DNA from: an uncultured Collinsella sp.
GTDB lineage: Bacteria > Actinomycetota > Coriobacteriia > Coriobacteriales > Coriobacteriaceae
Direction: 5' to 3'
Assembly: GCA_900544135.1 (NCBI GenBank)
Contig: UQTU01000006.1
Span: 45,303 to 109,302, forward strand
DNA length: 64,000 bases
The stretch's first letter is position 1. Each line of letters begins with the position of its first letter. The notes under the pieces are model-generated. The model was not told the DNA's origin. It did not search any database and worked only from the letters and a program-made list of their open reading frames with translations. The translations under genes and the position numbers were made by a program. Shown in pieces: positions 1 to 9,242 of the stretch.

Positions 1-180
1 CGGGCAGGAAGAGCGCGTACCAGTAGTTCCACGCGCTGAAGATCTGCACGCCCCGGTAGGGCATCGCGCCGAGCAGCGGCATCGGCAGCGCCATGAGCAC
101 GGCCAGGCGAACCGGTGCCGCGTGGCGCGACTTCAGGGCCTCGGCGCGCAGGCCCGCGAGCAGGCCGCCTTTCTCGCCCG

Positions 181-184
<4 letters not shown>
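1..184 (-). CDS. Lantibiotic-immunity ABC transporter permease (LanE/MutE-like), 5' part only
   Basis: Only the first 61 codons lie in the window; the gene runs off the left edge. The ATG overlaps the stop of the upstream ATPase gene (ATGA), so the two are translationally coupled. The visible part has a charged N-terminus containing EALKSRHAAPVRL, a hydrophobic segment (LAVLMALPMPLLGAM) and then WNYWYALFLP. A short cytoplasmic start, TM1 and an NWWY-like motif before FLPG is typical of the MutE/EpiE/SpaE permease family, which expels lantibiotics from the producer's own membrane. The family call rests on this short stretch plus the neighbouring LanF-type ATPase. Base composition is much more GC-rich than the rest of the window. 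Confidence 0.7.
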
Positions 185-909
<725 letters not shown>

Positions 910-1126
910 GGGTTTATCCTTTCTCTACCGGGCGCGCGGGCCGAGTCACCGTACCCGCGTGCCTTACCTTTCGGGTTCACCATCAATGGTGGGACGCGTT
1001 TCTAACGAAGCCGTAACGGCCGTTGGGGTCTTATATATGTCTGGACTCTCTATGCTTACGCTGGATAGACATCGCCAGAACGGGTATAGTATCGAAAGTT
1101 TTGTCGTTTACCAGCGGGGGAGTCCT

Positions 1127-1831
1127 GTGGGCATCAAAAAGAAGATCAAAAAGGAGCTTATCGGCACTTCCGATTACCCGTCGAATAAGATCTTCACGAT
1201 CTCCAATTTCATTACCTTCACGCGCCTGATCCTCACGCTGGTCTTCCTGTACCTGTTTGTGACGGACAACAACCGTGTCGTCGCCATCGTCATCTATGCC
1301 ATCGCGGCCTCCACCGACTGGATGGACGGCCAGATTGCCCGCATGACCAAAACGGTCTCGTGGCTCGGCAAGGTTATGGATCCCATCTGCGACCGTGCGC
1401 TGCTATTTACCGGCGTACTGGGCCTGGTGGTCCGCGGCGAGCTTCCCATCTGGGTCTGCGTGCTCATCATCGGCCGCGATATCTATCTGGGAATCGGCAC
1501 GCTTATCGTGCGCCACTATCACCGCCGTCCCATCGACGTGGTGTTTCCCGGCAAGATTGCCACGGCGCTGCTCATGACCGGCTTCTCGCTCATGCTGTTG
1601 GGCTTTCCCACCGTGGATGGCTGGCATCTGTTGCCTGCTACGTTCACGGCCTTCCCGGGTCTCAACGGCAGCCCGGTACCGCTTGGCATCTTCTTTGTGT
1701 ACGGCGGCGTCATCTTCTCCATGCTCACCGCTGTCATCTATTCCATTAAGGGTGGAGCGGCCATTAAACAGGCTGTCGCGCATCCCGAGGACGAAGACAT
1801 CGACTTTCTTAACCCCGAAATCGAAGACTAA
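1127..1831 (+). CDS. CDP-alcohol phosphatidyltransferase (PgsA2-like)
   Basis: 234 aa membrane enzyme. The CDP-OH-P motif is complete: D67-G68-x2-A-R-x8-G-x3-D85-x3-D89 (DGQIAR...G...DPICD). The family swaps CMP on a CDP-diacylglycerol for an alcohol, and the closest activity by context is phosphatidylglycerophosphate synthesis. I chose the GTG at 1127 because GGGGGAG sits just upstream; the longer reading back to 908 runs through promoter-like DNA. A TATAGT at 1085-1090 may be the -10. Mycobacteria have a similar neighbourhood (pgsA2, garA, Rv1828), which supports an actinobacterial origin. A second family member, pgsA, is at 22223-22861, so the exact product of this one (PGP or another phospholipid) is open. 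Confidence 0.85.
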   Translation: MGIKKKIKKELIGTSDYPSNKIFTISNFITFTRLILTLVFLYLFVTDNNRVVAIVIYAIAASTDWMDGQIARMTKTVSWLGKVMDPICDRALLFTGVLGLVVRGELPIWVCVLIIGRDIYLGIGTLIVRHYHRRPIDVVFPGKIATALLMTGFSLMLLGFPTVDGWHLLPATFTAFPGLNGSPVPLGIFFVYGGVIFSMLTAVIYSIKGGAAIKQAVAHPEDEDIDFLNPEIED

Positions 1832-1897
1832 GCCATTGGGGTATGATTACGTACAGTTCATTCTTTGCGGCATGTCCGCGTTAAGTTAGGGGTTGTC

Positions 1898-2332
1898 ATG
1901 GACAACATGGTTAACAATATGCCTCAGAACGATAAGGCCTCAGACGCCACCTGCGTTTTCCGCGTTCCTTCGAGCGATGTCACCGTTCCCGACCTCATGG
2001 CCAACGTGCGCATCACCGCGCCCGTCTTATCTATCGTCAAAGGCCCTCAAACCGGTGCAGCCTTTGAGCTCGAGGATAATGTGACCACCATCGGCCGCGA
2101 TCCCGCTAACGGCATCTTCCTCAACGACATGACCGTGTCGCGTAGCCATGCGCGCATTATTCGCGAGGGTCTGGGTGCCCGCATCGAGGACCTGGGCTCG
2201 CTCAACGGTACGTGGGTTGACGGCGCTATCGTCAACGGCGCACCGCTGCACGATGGCTCTTCCGTCCAGATCGGTACGTTTACGCTCATCTACCACGAGA
2301 GCACGCCGGAGCGCATCGAAACCGGTGAGTAG
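1898..2332 (+). CDS. garA: FHA-domain regulator, GarA/OdhI-like
   Basis: 144 aa. The C-terminal two thirds is one FHA domain with the phosphothreonine-binding residues G66-R67, S81-R82-x-H84 and N103-G104. GarA/OdhI proteins bind and inhibit 2-oxoglutarate dehydrogenase and glutamate enzymes until Ser/Thr kinases phosphorylate an N-terminal Thr, after which the FHA domain folds onto it. The N-terminus has DATCVFR (residues 16-22), resembling the ETTSVFR phosphosite of mycobacterial GarA with only the second Thr kept (T18). ATG 1898 is preferred over the upstream TTG because AGGGG lies 5 nt before it. Adjacent ftsR-like gene matches the conserved actinobacterial pair. The symbol is given by homology; the kinase and targets are not in the window. 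Confidence 0.85.
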   Translation: MDNMVNNMPQNDKASDATCVFRVPSSDVTVPDLMANVRITAPVLSIVKGPQTGAAFELEDNVTTIGRDPANGIFLNDMTVSRSHARIIREGLGARIEDLGSLNGTWVDGAIVNGAPLHDGSSVQIGTFTLIYHESTPERIETGE

Positions 2333-2335
2333 GGC

Positions 2336-3220
2336 ATGGCCGAACGCAATTATCTGAGTATCGGCCAGGTCGTCAATCTACTTCGAGGCGCATACCCCGA
2401 TCTTTCGAACTCAAAAATTAGATTTCTCGAAGATGAGGGGCTCATCACCCCTCATCGCACGCCTAAGGGCTATCGTCAGTACTCCAAGGAGGACGTTGAC
2501 CGCCTGGAGGTCATTCTGCACCTCCAGAAGACTCGCTACATGCCGCTCAACGTGATCAAGCAGCGCCTGGAAAACGCCACGGACCTGTCTACGCTCGCCT
2601 ACGAGGTGGGCCTGTTGTCCGATGTTCCGCTCAAGACGGAACCCAAGGAGACTAAGCAAAAGCTGCATCCCATCGAGACCATCCCCGATATGCTCGGCGT
2701 CGAGATCTCGTTTATCCGCTCCCTGGCCGAAAACGACCTCATTCGCATCATCAAGAGCCCGCAGAACCGCGAGCTTGTCGATGGTCGCGATTTCCCGATC
2801 ATCCGCTATTGCTCCGAGCTTTCGCGCTTCCATATCGAGCCGCGCAACCTGCGCCAGTACGTATCGTCCGCAAACCGCGAGTCCTCGATGTTTGAGCAGG
2901 TTCTCGTGAGCATGCTCGGTATGGATACTTCCGACGACGAGCGCGATGCCAAGCTCGAGCGTGCATTTAAAAAGCTGCATGACCTCACCGAGGGCGTCCA
3001 TACCGCTCTGCTCAAGAACCGCGTATTTGAGTCACTCAACGCCGTGGTGGAGGATGCCGATATCGATGCCCTCGACGAGGAGATCGCACGCTCCGAGTCA
3101 ACCAAGGCCAAAAGCGAAGAGGCATCTACCTCCGCGGTCCCCGTGCGTGAGGAATCCCTCGTGCAGCCGCTCAAGGTTGTCGCCCCCTCACGCGCCGGCA
3201 CCGCCAGCGCGGCCAAATAG
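2336..3220 (+). CDS. ftsR: MerR-family regulator, FtsR/Rv1828-like
   Basis: 294 aa. The N-terminal winged-helix MerR domain reads LSIGQVVNLL...KIRFLEDEGLI...RTPKGYRQYS, followed by helices around KQRLE. A second helical, winged-helix-like region (about 100-190) is characteristic of the actinobacterial Rv1828/FtsR group rather than of metal-sensing MerR proteins. No effector cysteines are evident. In Corynebacterium the orthologue next to odhI activates ftsZ, so a cell-division role is likely here. It starts 3 nt after the FHA gene, in the same operon. The last 60 residues are low-complexity and Ser/Glu/Pro-rich. Confidence 0.8.
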   Translation: MAERNYLSIGQVVNLLRGAYPDLSNSKIRFLEDEGLITPHRTPKGYRQYSKEDVDRLEVILHLQKTRYMPLNVIKQRLENATDLSTLAYEVGLLSDVPLKTEPKETKQKLHPIETIPDMLGVEISFIRSLAENDLIRIIKSPQNRELVDGRDFPIIRYCSELSRFHIEPRNLRQYVSSANRESSMFEQVLVSMLGMDTSDDERDAKLERAFKKLHDLTEGVHTALLKNRVFESLNAVVEDADIDALDEEIARSESTKAKSEEASTSAVPVREESLVQPLKVVAPSRAGTASAAK

Positions 3221-3258
3221 ACGCTGCTACAAACCAGCCTCCCCTGAAAGGTCATGCC

Positions 3259-3789
3259 ATGTACGACTTCGAATCTCACATCGTCGACATCCCCGACTAT
3301 CCCGAGCCCGGAGTCGTCTTTAAGGACATCACGCCACTCTTTGGTAATCCCGAGGCGTTAAAGGCCATGGTAGATGCCCTGGCCGAGCATTTTGCCGGCA
3401 TGGGCATCACCAAGGTTGTGGGTCCCGAGGCTCGCGGCTTTATGGTCGGCGTGCCCGTGGCCGTCGCCCTGGGCGCCGGCTTTGTGCCCGCACGCAAACC
3501 GGGCAAGCTGCCGCGCAAGACGGTGAGCGAGAGCTACGAGCTCGAATATGGCACCGACTCTATCGAAATCCATGCCGATGCCATTACCTCTAAAGATACC
3601 GTGTTGATTCTGGACGACTTGGTCGCGACGGGCGGAACCGTCGAGGCAACAGGTAAACTTGTGCGAGATATGGGCGCAAAGCTTGTGGGTTACGGTTGTA
3701 TCCTCGAACTTGCGTTTCTTAACCCGCGCAAGAAGCTCACGCCTTCCAACGAGGACGTCGAGCTCTTTAGCCTGGTAACGGTGGACTAG
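3259..3789 (+). CDS. apt: Adenine phosphoribosyltransferase
   Basis: 176 aa, the usual Apt length. It joins adenine and PRPP to make AMP in purine salvage (cytoplasm). The PRPP-binding loop is VLILDDLVATGGT and the N-terminal core is DIPDYPEPGVVFKDITPLF, both diagnostic. GAAAGG lies 7 nt before the ATG. It follows ftsR by 38 nt on the same strand and precedes the NlpC/P60 gene by 32 nt, so it may be part of the same transcript, though its function is unrelated to either. Confidence 0.95.
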   Translation: MYDFESHIVDIPDYPEPGVVFKDITPLFGNPEALKAMVDALAEHFAGMGITKVVGPEARGFMVGVPVAVALGAGFVPARKPGKLPRKTVSESYELEYGTDSIEIHADAITSKDTVLILDDLVATGGTVEATGKLVRDMGAKLVGYGCILELAFLNPRKKLTPSNEDVELFSLVTVD

Positions 3790-3821
3790 CCGCTACCCTT
3801 AGATACCGGAAAGGAAGCTCC

Positions 3822-4928
3822 ATGCGCACAGCAAATACGCACAAAAACATGGCACGCTGCGCTGCTACGGCAACCCTCGCTTGTGTTTTGGGCCTGGGCC
3901 TCGCGGCTCCGGCCTATGCCGATACCGCATCCGACCTTGCCGCTGCTCGTACCAAACTCGAGCAGATCGGCACGCAGACCCAGCAAATTCATGAAGAACT
4001 CTCCGCGCAGACGCAGGAGCTTGATCAGACCGCAGGCGAGATCACGCAAAAGCAGCAAGAGATTGCCGACGGCCAGGCAAAGCTTTCGAGCTACGTTGCC
4101 GGTGAGTACAAGACCGGCGGTCTGAGTCTCCTTCAGGTTCTGACGGGCGTCGACGATCTGGGCGACATGCTCAACCGTCTGTTCTATTACGGCAAGGTTT
4201 CCGACAAGCAGGCCCAGACCATTCAGGATGTCAAGGACCTTAAGCAGCAGCTCACTGATAAGCAGGCCGAGCAGGAGAAGAACGTCGCCGCGACGCAGAA
4301 GAAAGTCGACGAGCTCAACGCCCAGCAGGCAGAAGCCCAGAGCATCGTGAACTCCCTAGATTCTCAGCTGCAGGCCGAGCTTGCCGCCGAGGCTGAAGCC
4401 AATGCCGCGCTGCAGGCTGGCATAAATGCCAGCACTGCCGAAAAGGCCACGGTGAGCAAAGACACCGCCGGTACGACCGAGAACACCAACGATGGCGGCA
4501 ATACGCCCGCGCCCACTCCTACGCCCGCTCCGGCCCCTACGCCGCAGCCCGCCCCGGCTCCGGCTCCGGCGCCGACGCCTTCCGCACCGAGCCAGTCTGT
4601 TGACGGCGGCTCCGTTGTTTCGCGTGCCTACAGCAAGCTGGGTTGCGCTTATTCCTGGGGAGGCATTGGACCGGACAGCTTTGACTGCTCCGGTTTTGTA
4701 AGCTACTGTCTCACGGGCCGCTACTGCCGTCTGGGCACCACCGGCACCTTCATGGGTTGGACCCGCGTGTCCGACCCGCAACCAGGCGATGTCGTGGTTA
4801 ACTCCTACCATACTGGCATCTATATCGGAAATGGTCAGATGATCCATGCTTCCGACTACAAGACGGGCGTCATCATCAGCTCCGTCGCAGCCGGCATGAA
4901 CAACAACTACATTTTCGTGCGCTACTAA
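3822..4928 (+). CDS. Secreted NlpC/P60 peptidoglycan hydrolase with coiled coil
   Basis: 368 aa. A signal peptide ends near AYA (residue 33). Residues about 36-200 are a Gln/Glu/Lys-rich coiled coil, as in RipA/PcsB-type hydrolases. A Pro/Ala/Thr linker of repeated AP, TP and AA-type residues (about 225-255) leads to an NlpC/P60 domain of about 105 residues. The catalytic Cys is in DSFDCSGF and the His in YHTGIYIGNG. Such enzymes cut the D-Glu to diamino-acid bond in wall peptides; the coiled coil usually keeps them inactive until FtsEX or a partner engages. Start supported by GGAAAGGA upstream. A hairpin terminator follows. Confidence 0.9.
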   Translation: MRTANTHKNMARCAATATLACVLGLGLAAPAYADTASDLAAARTKLEQIGTQTQQIHEELSAQTQELDQTAGEITQKQQEIADGQAKLSSYVAGEYKTGGLSLLQVLTGVDDLGDMLNRLFYYGKVSDKQAQTIQDVKDLKQQLTDKQAEQEKNVAATQKKVDELNAQQAEAQSIVNSLDSQLQAELAAEAEANAALQAGINASTAEKATVSKDTAGTTENTNDGGNTPAPTPTPAPAPTPQPAPAPAPAPTPSAPSQSVDGGSVVSRAYSKLGCAYSWGGIGPDSFDCSGFVSYCLTGRYCRLGTTGTFMGWTRVSDPQPGDVVVNSYHTGIYIGNGQMIHASDYKTGVIISSVAAGMNNNYIFVRY

Positions 4929-4953
4929 GTCACTCTGTATAGCAAACGAATGT

Positions 4954-4991
4954 GAACCTCGTGGCCTTTGGGCTGCGGGGTTCATTTATTT
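4954..4991 (+). terminator. Rho-independent terminator after the NlpC/P60 gene
   Basis: Stem GAACCTCG (4954-4961) pairs with CGGGGTTC (4976-4983), with an inner GGCC/GGCT extension, and is followed by an AT-rich tail ATTTATTT. Confidence 0.7.
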
Positions 4992-5022
4992 GTGACCGTG
5001 CTCCATACATAATCCCAATGAG

Positions 5023-5036
5023 CTAGTTTTCAATAC
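5023..5036 (+). promoter_or_regulatory. Putative operator, copy 1 (upstream of degV)
   Basis: CTAGTTTTCAATAC matches 12 of 14 bases with CTAGTTTTGCATAC at 6697-6710 in front of the DUF1836 gene. Nearby elements CTAGATG and its near-inverse CATCTAG flank the degV -10 box. Inferred, not demonstrated, to bind the DUF1836 regulator. Confidence 0.45.
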
Positions 5037-5046
5037 TAGATGCACG

Positions 5047-5074
5047 TTTCAAAGGTAAGCAAGATGGCTATAAT
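5047..5074 (+). promoter_or_regulatory. degV promoter
   Basis: A perfect -10 TATAAT (5069-5074) lies 30 nt before the start codon; the best -35 is the weak TTTCAA (5047-5052) at 16 bp spacing. Confidence 0.6.
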
Positions 5075-5103
5075 AAATGAGAAACATCTAGAAAGGACCC
5101 TCT

Positions 5104-5970
5104 ATGAGCTGGGCACTTATCTCCGATTCGAGCTGCAACCTCCGCGATTGGCAACCGACCGCGCCCCATACCACCTTTGCATTTGCACCCCTTAAAATTC
5201 GAGTGGGGGAGCGCGAGTTCGTCGATGACCTCACGCTCGATGTTCACGAACTCAATTGCGCCGTGCAGGCGGAGTCGAGCGCTTCTTCGAGCGCCTGTCC
5301 GAGCGTAGGCGAGTGGACCGAACTCTTTAGGCTTGCCGACAAGACAATTTGCATGCCCATCTCCGAGGGCGTCTCGGGAAGCTACAATGCCGCCGCCACG
5401 GCACGCGATTTGGTTCTTGCCGAGGATCCGAACCGTCAGATTCATTTGGTCAATTCACGCGGAGCCGGCGGCAAAATGGACCTGATCTTCCTGCTGTTCG
5501 ACCGCTATCTCGCAAGCAATCCAGACGTCTCTTTTGAGGAAGCCTGCAGCTATTTTGATGAGCTGGAACTGAACAGCAAGATCCTCTTTAGCCTGTGCAA
5601 TTACGAAAATCTCGCCAAGGCCGGACGTATTCCCAAGGCAGCTGGGGTTATCGCCAATAAACTCAACATTCGAGTTTTAGGCACGGCAAGCGAGGCAGGG
5701 GAGATCAAGCTCATCGGTCACACCCGTGGCGAAAAGAAGATGCTTGGAAAGATTGTCGACACCATGGAGGCCGAGGGCTTTACCGGCGGCGAGGTCGTAA
5801 TCGACCATGTCGAAAATGAGGCGGGCGCCCAGGCACTTGCCAGCCGCATTGTGGAGCATTGGCCCGGTTCCAAGACCATCATCATGCCCTGCAACGGACT
5901 GGATTCATACTATGCCGAGATGCACGGGCTCATTATCGGCTACGGCATGGGCGTTGCTTCGGGCCGATAA
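5104..5970 (+). CDS. DegV family fatty-acid-binding protein
   Basis: 288 aa, the normal DegV length. The opening WALISDSSCNL is the DegV N-terminal motif, and the protein has the two-domain pattern (GVSGSYNAA, later LGTASEAGEIK and VIDHVENEAGA). DegV/FakB proteins bind a fatty acid and present it to the kinase FakA for phospholipid synthesis from host lipids; FakA is not in the window, so a FakB role is inferred. GAAAGGA sits before the ATG. It is a single gene with its own promoter and a strong terminator, convergent with a DUF1836 regulator that carries a related upstream motif. Confidence 0.9.
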   Translation: MSWALISDSSCNLRDWQPTAPHTTFAFAPLKIRVGEREFVDDLTLDVHELNCAVQAESSASSSACPSVGEWTELFRLADKTICMPISEGVSGSYNAAATARDLVLAEDPNRQIHLVNSRGAGGKMDLIFLLFDRYLASNPDVSFEEACSYFDELELNSKILFSLCNYENLAKAGRIPKAAGVIANKLNIRVLGTASEAGEIKLIGHTRGEKKMLGKIVDTMEAEGFTGGEVVIDHVENEAGAQALASRIVEHWPGSKTIIMPCNGLDSYYAEMHGLIIGYGMGVASGR

Positions 5971-5990
5971 AATCCAACTAAACAAAAACA

Positions 5991-6030
5991 CGGGCGGGAC
6001 AAAGTGTCTGATGACTCTTTGTCCCGCCCG
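5991..6030. terminator. Bidirectional terminator between degV and the DUF1836 gene
   Basis: Perfect 14-bp stem CGGGCGGGACAAAG / CTTTGTCCCGCCCG around a 12-nt loop, flanked by A-rich and T-containing DNA. It can serve both convergent genes. Confidence 0.85.
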
Positions 6031-6043
6031 TCTTGTACGTCGG

Positions 6044-6655
6044 CTAGCTATTAAACCCGTTGAACTTTAGGTAGCTCATTAGATACGCCTTCGATACAAA
6101 AGACGATACCGCGCTGCGTACGAGCAGCGACTCGCGTGTGACCTGATGAGCCGTATCGGGTACAGGAACCTGCTCAATGGAAAAAGCCGCACGAATCGAT
6201 GCCTCGAGCTGATCAATCACATAATCAAAGGCGGTCGGTGCATCGTAGCTCAGGCGCTGAATGTTAAAGAGCGCCTGCACCGCAGCGATGGGCAGCACCT
6301 GCTTAAAGATACAAATGGAGATGAGACGCGCAATCTGCTCGCGACCATATTGCTTTTTAACCGGAGCGGGAACAAGGCCGACCTTTACGTAGTTATTGAT
6401 CATCGATGGCGTAATGACGGGCTGCTCCACACAAATCGAAAGCGGCTCCATCCACAGCTCGATGTACTCAATGACCTGGTCACGGTAGAGCGTTACATTC
6501 GGCAACTGGTTATAGCGCGGCAGACTGAGCGTATTGAGTTTGCGGACAATATCAGACTGGATAAATGCATCAGGTAGCACCGTTGGCTGAATATCCTCTG
6601 GGCTAATGCTAACCGACGTATCGGACATAGGAATGACATGTTTAGCGTGATTCAT
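6044..6655 (-). CDS. DUF1836 domain transcriptional regulator
   Basis: 203 aa. The middle section (EQPVITPSMINNYVKVGLVPAPVKKQYGREQIARLISICIFKQVL..., given here as landmarks: TPSMINNYVK, KKQYGREQIARL) is the DUF1836 helix-turn-helix, related to MerR-type DNA binding. Function is not established for the family; regulation is inferred. The ATG at 6655 has GGAGG 7 nt upstream; the longer frame to 6841 crosses a terminator and is rejected. Its upstream region carries a -10-like TACAAT and CTAG-rich repeats that resemble those at degV, so degV is the obvious candidate target. Confidence 0.8.
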   Translation of the reverse strand: MNHAKHVIPMSDTSVSISPEDIQPTVLPDAFIQSDIVRKLNTLSLPRYNQLPNVTLYRDQVIEYIELWMEPLSICVEQPVITPSMINNYVKVGLVPAPVKKQYGREQIARLISICIFKQVLPIAAVQALFNIQRLSYDAPTAFDYVIDQLEASIRAAFSIEQVPVPDTAHQVTRESLLVRSAVSSFVSKAYLMSYLKFNGFNS

Positions 6656-6696
6656 ATGGTGCCTCCGTTCGTTTTCAATATTGTATTCTAGATTAT

Positions 6697-6710
6697 CTAG
6701 TTTTGCATAC
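6697..6710 (-). promoter_or_regulatory. Putative operator, copy 2 (upstream of DUF1836 gene)
   Basis: CTAGTTTTGCATAC on the plus strand, 12/14 identical to 5023-5036; it also forms part of the local palindrome CTAGATTATCTAG (6688-6700). It lies just upstream of the -10-like TACAAT (6680-6685), where a repressor or autoregulator could act. Confidence 0.45.
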
Positions 6711-6786
6711 CATAATGAACGGTATGATCGTCGGCTTTGGCTCGGGTCAGGTCGCAGGATAGCTGGCTCATTTTTTACACAACAAA

Positions 6787-6830
6787 ACGTCCAGCGGCAA
6801 CGTTGCCTCAAGCTCGTTACCGCTGGACGT
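6787..6830 (-). terminator. Terminator of trxB
   Basis: On the minus strand an 11-bp stem ACGTCCAGCGG / CCGCTGGACGT is followed by TTTTGTTGTG, 40 nt after the trxB stop. Confidence 0.85.
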
Positions 6831-6871
6831 TTAAGTAACATAACAACCTTACATAAGATATATTATCGTAC

Positions 6872-7810
6872 TTATCCGCGTAGGAAAGCGTATGCGCTGG
6901 TGGCTGCTATAGCTCCGTCAGAAACAGCGGTCACAACTTGGCGTAAACGCTTGGAACGGATATCGCCGGCAGCAAATAAGCCAGGCATGCGGGTAGCCAT
7001 CGATTCATCGGTCATAATACCGCCGTCGGGCGCCAGATCCACCAGATGCTCTACAAGCTCGGTATGGGGCTGCGTGCCAGCAAAGACAAAGATGCCAAAC
7101 GAACCAGGATCAAAGGACTCAGCGTGCATTTCACTAGTCGCATTGTCCTTAAACGTGATTGTCGTGGGCATTGCCTCACCAGAAAGCTCAACAATACTAG
7201 TTTGGTACCTAACTGAAATATTATCTTTTGCGAGCACCTTTTGAACCACGCCATCGGGGGCACGGAACTGATCGCGGCGCAAGACGATGGTCACGCTGCT
7301 GGCGATTTCTGACAAGAACAGGGCTTCCTCGCAGGCAGCATTACCGCCACCGATAACAAAGACCTGTTTACCGCGAAAGAACATGCCATCGCACGTCGCG
7401 CAATAAGAAACGCCACGACCGCGATACGTATCCTCGCCAACAAAACCAGCAGATCGCGGCGTGGCACCCATGCAAGCGATAACGCTCGAGGCAAGCGTAT
7501 CGCCCATATCGTGACGCACCGTAAACAGCGCCGCATCCGCATCGTAATCGATACCCGTAACCATGCTCCATGCAACCTGTGCTCCCAGGCCCTCTGCATG
7601 TTGCTGAAACCGCTCGCCGAGTTCGGCGCCACTCAAGAGCGGAATGCCCGGATAGTTCTCGACCTCATTGGTTGTGGCAATCTGTCCTCCCGACATACCT
7701 TGCTCAATCACGGTCGTCGTTAGGTTGGCGCGAGCCGCGTAAATGGCTGCAGCATAGCCCGCAGGCCCGCCGCCGATAATCGCAACATCGATCGGCTGAT
7801 GAGTAGTCAT
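6872..7810 (-). CDS. trxB: Thioredoxin reductase
   Basis: 312 aa flavoprotein that passes electrons from NADPH to thioredoxin. FAD site IIGGGPAG (residues 11-18), redox-active CATC in YCATCDGMF, NADPH site GGGNAACEEA with RRDQFRA for the 2'-phosphate, and the C-terminal FAD motif GLFAAGDIR. The long reading to 8464 overlaps the divergent gene and is wrong; ATG 7810 has a perfect AGGAGGT 6 nt upstream. It is a single gene, and no thioredoxin gene is nearby. It is divergent from a glycosyltransferase. Confidence 0.95.
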   Translation of the reverse strand: MTTHQPIDVAIIGGGPAGYAAAIYAARANLTTTVIEQGMSGGQIATTNEVENYPGIPLLSGAELGERFQQHAEGLGAQVAWSMVTGIDYDADAALFTVRHDMGDTLASSVIACMGATPRSAGFVGEDTYRGRGVSYCATCDGMFFRGKQVFVIGGGNAACEEALFLSEIASSVTIVLRRDQFRAPDGVVQKVLAKDNISVRYQTSIVELSGEAMPTTITFKDNATSEMHAESFDPGSFGIFVFAGTQPHTELVEHLVDLAPDGGIMTDESMATRMPGLFAAGDIRSKRLRQVVTAVSDGAIAATSAYAFLRG

Positions 7811-7927
7811 GAAGAGACCTCCTGTCGAAAGATTGGCGTTCTTTGCGCTCATACCCAAATTTATGCGAACGTGACACTCATGCACTACAATGATTCTCTG
7901 TGAAACAAAGATGAAGGGGAGATATCG

Positions 7928-9229
7928 ATGGATCAGACGCAGACGAGCGATGACGCTCCCCTGCTCACGCACAGCACTCCCCAATCGGGACAAACCACGC
8001 TCTTGGCTCAGCAAAAACCTCTCGTGACTATCGTGCACGCCTCGGTCGGCTCGGGCCACAAGGCCGCCGCAAATGCGATTGCGCAGGCATTCGACCACAT
8101 CCGCGGCACCAATGGCATCCCCGAGGATGTTGAGATTGAAGTGCTCGATATCCTTAATTTTGGACGCATAAAATTCGACGGCAACAAAACGGCCGCCTCG
8201 TTTACCGGCGCCACGCGCCCAATTTATGACTTGACCTGGCGTTATACCCTTACCGGACACCTGCTTTGGGGCGGTGGCACGGCATGGTCGCGCATCATGT
8301 TCCCCGCATTTAACGAATACGTTCAAACTCGCAGGCCCATTGCCGTGGTAGCCACACATATCACGGCAGCCAACGTCGCCGTCGGCGCGCGCGTCATTAC
8401 GGGCATCGACTATCCCGTCATTTGCGTACCGACCGATTACGAGGTCGAGGGTTGGTGGCCCCATAAGGACACCGACCTATTCTGCGTAGCAAACGAGTTT
8501 ATGGCCGAAACACTCCGACCCCGTAAGGTTCCCGAGGCAAAGATCCGCATTACGGGCATCCCCATTCGCGCCGGGTTTGATACGGACTACAACCGCGAGG
8601 AAGAACTCGAGAAGTTCAATCTCCCCACAGATAAGCTCGTTGTGCTGGTGATGGCCGGCGCCAGTTTGCCTCAACCGTACGTTCGCTTTCGCGCGGAGAT
8701 GGACCGCACCCTCCCCTTCCTGCGCAGCTTCGAGGACATGCACTTTGTCTTTTTGCCGGGCAAGGATGCCGAATATGCCACCCGTCTCAAAACGCTTTTC
8801 GATGCCATGAAACTCGAGAACGTCACGGTTCTTGACTACGTCGATGACATGGCAGCGCTTATGCACGGCTGTGACCTGGCAATCCTCAAGTCTGGCGGAC
8901 TCACTGTTACCGAATGCCTGTGCGCACACCTGCCAATGATCCTATTGGGCAAGTCATATGGCCAGGAAAAGGCCAACACCACCATGCTCACCGGCATGGG
9001 CGCCAGCATGCATGTCACCACCGCACGAGAGCTCATCGTGACGTTGCGCCATCTCCACGATCATCCCGAGTCGCTCAAGGCTCTGCTCATCAACGGCGAA
9101 GCGCTGCGCCGTCCACATGCAGCCGAGGATATCGCCATCGCAACCATGGAACTTGCAGGCAAACCCCAAAAGCGCAAACGAGCCTTCTGCCGCTTCTACT
9201 GGGGCGAAAAACCAGCGCATATCCGCTAG
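7928..9229 (+). CDS. MGDG synthase/UgtP-like glycolipid glycosyltransferase
   Basis: 433 aa. The N-terminal half has VTIVHASVGSGHKAAANAI, the lipid-acceptor motif of the MGDG synthase/UgtP/MurG-like GT28 group; the C-terminal half has KSGGLTVTECLCAHLPMILL, the nucleotide-sugar site. Such enzymes add glucose or galactose to diacylglycerol at the membrane face to make glycolipids and lipoteichoic-acid anchors. Sugar and product cannot be read from sequence. The start has AAGGGGAGAT upstream. There is no conventional terminator; a 104-bp palindrome begins 13 nt after the stop. Confidence 0.85.
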   Translation: MDQTQTSDDAPLLTHSTPQSGQTTLLAQQKPLVTIVHASVGSGHKAAANAIAQAFDHIRGTNGIPEDVEIEVLDILNFGRIKFDGNKTAASFTGATRPIYDLTWRYTLTGHLLWGGGTAWSRIMFPAFNEYVQTRRPIAVVATHITAANVAVGARVITGIDYPVICVPTDYEVEGWWPHKDTDLFCVANEFMAETLRPRKVPEAKIRITGIPIRAGFDTDYNREEELEKFNLPTDKLVVLVMAGASLPQPYVRFRAEMDRTLPFLRSFEDMHFVFLPGKDAEYATRLKTLFDAMKLENVTVLDYVDDMAALMHGCDLAILKSGGLTVTECLCAHLPMILLGKSYGQEKANTTMLTGMGASMHVTTARELIVTLRHLHDHPESLKALLINGEALRRPHAAEDIAIATMELAGKPQKRKRAFCRFYWGEKPAHIR

Positions 9230-9242
9230 CGTCTAAATGTCC

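Noticed and set aside
7811..8464. N-terminal extension of TrxB to 530 residues
   Set aside because: It overlaps the divergent glycosyltransferase; the internal ATG has a perfect ribosome-binding site and gives normal family length.
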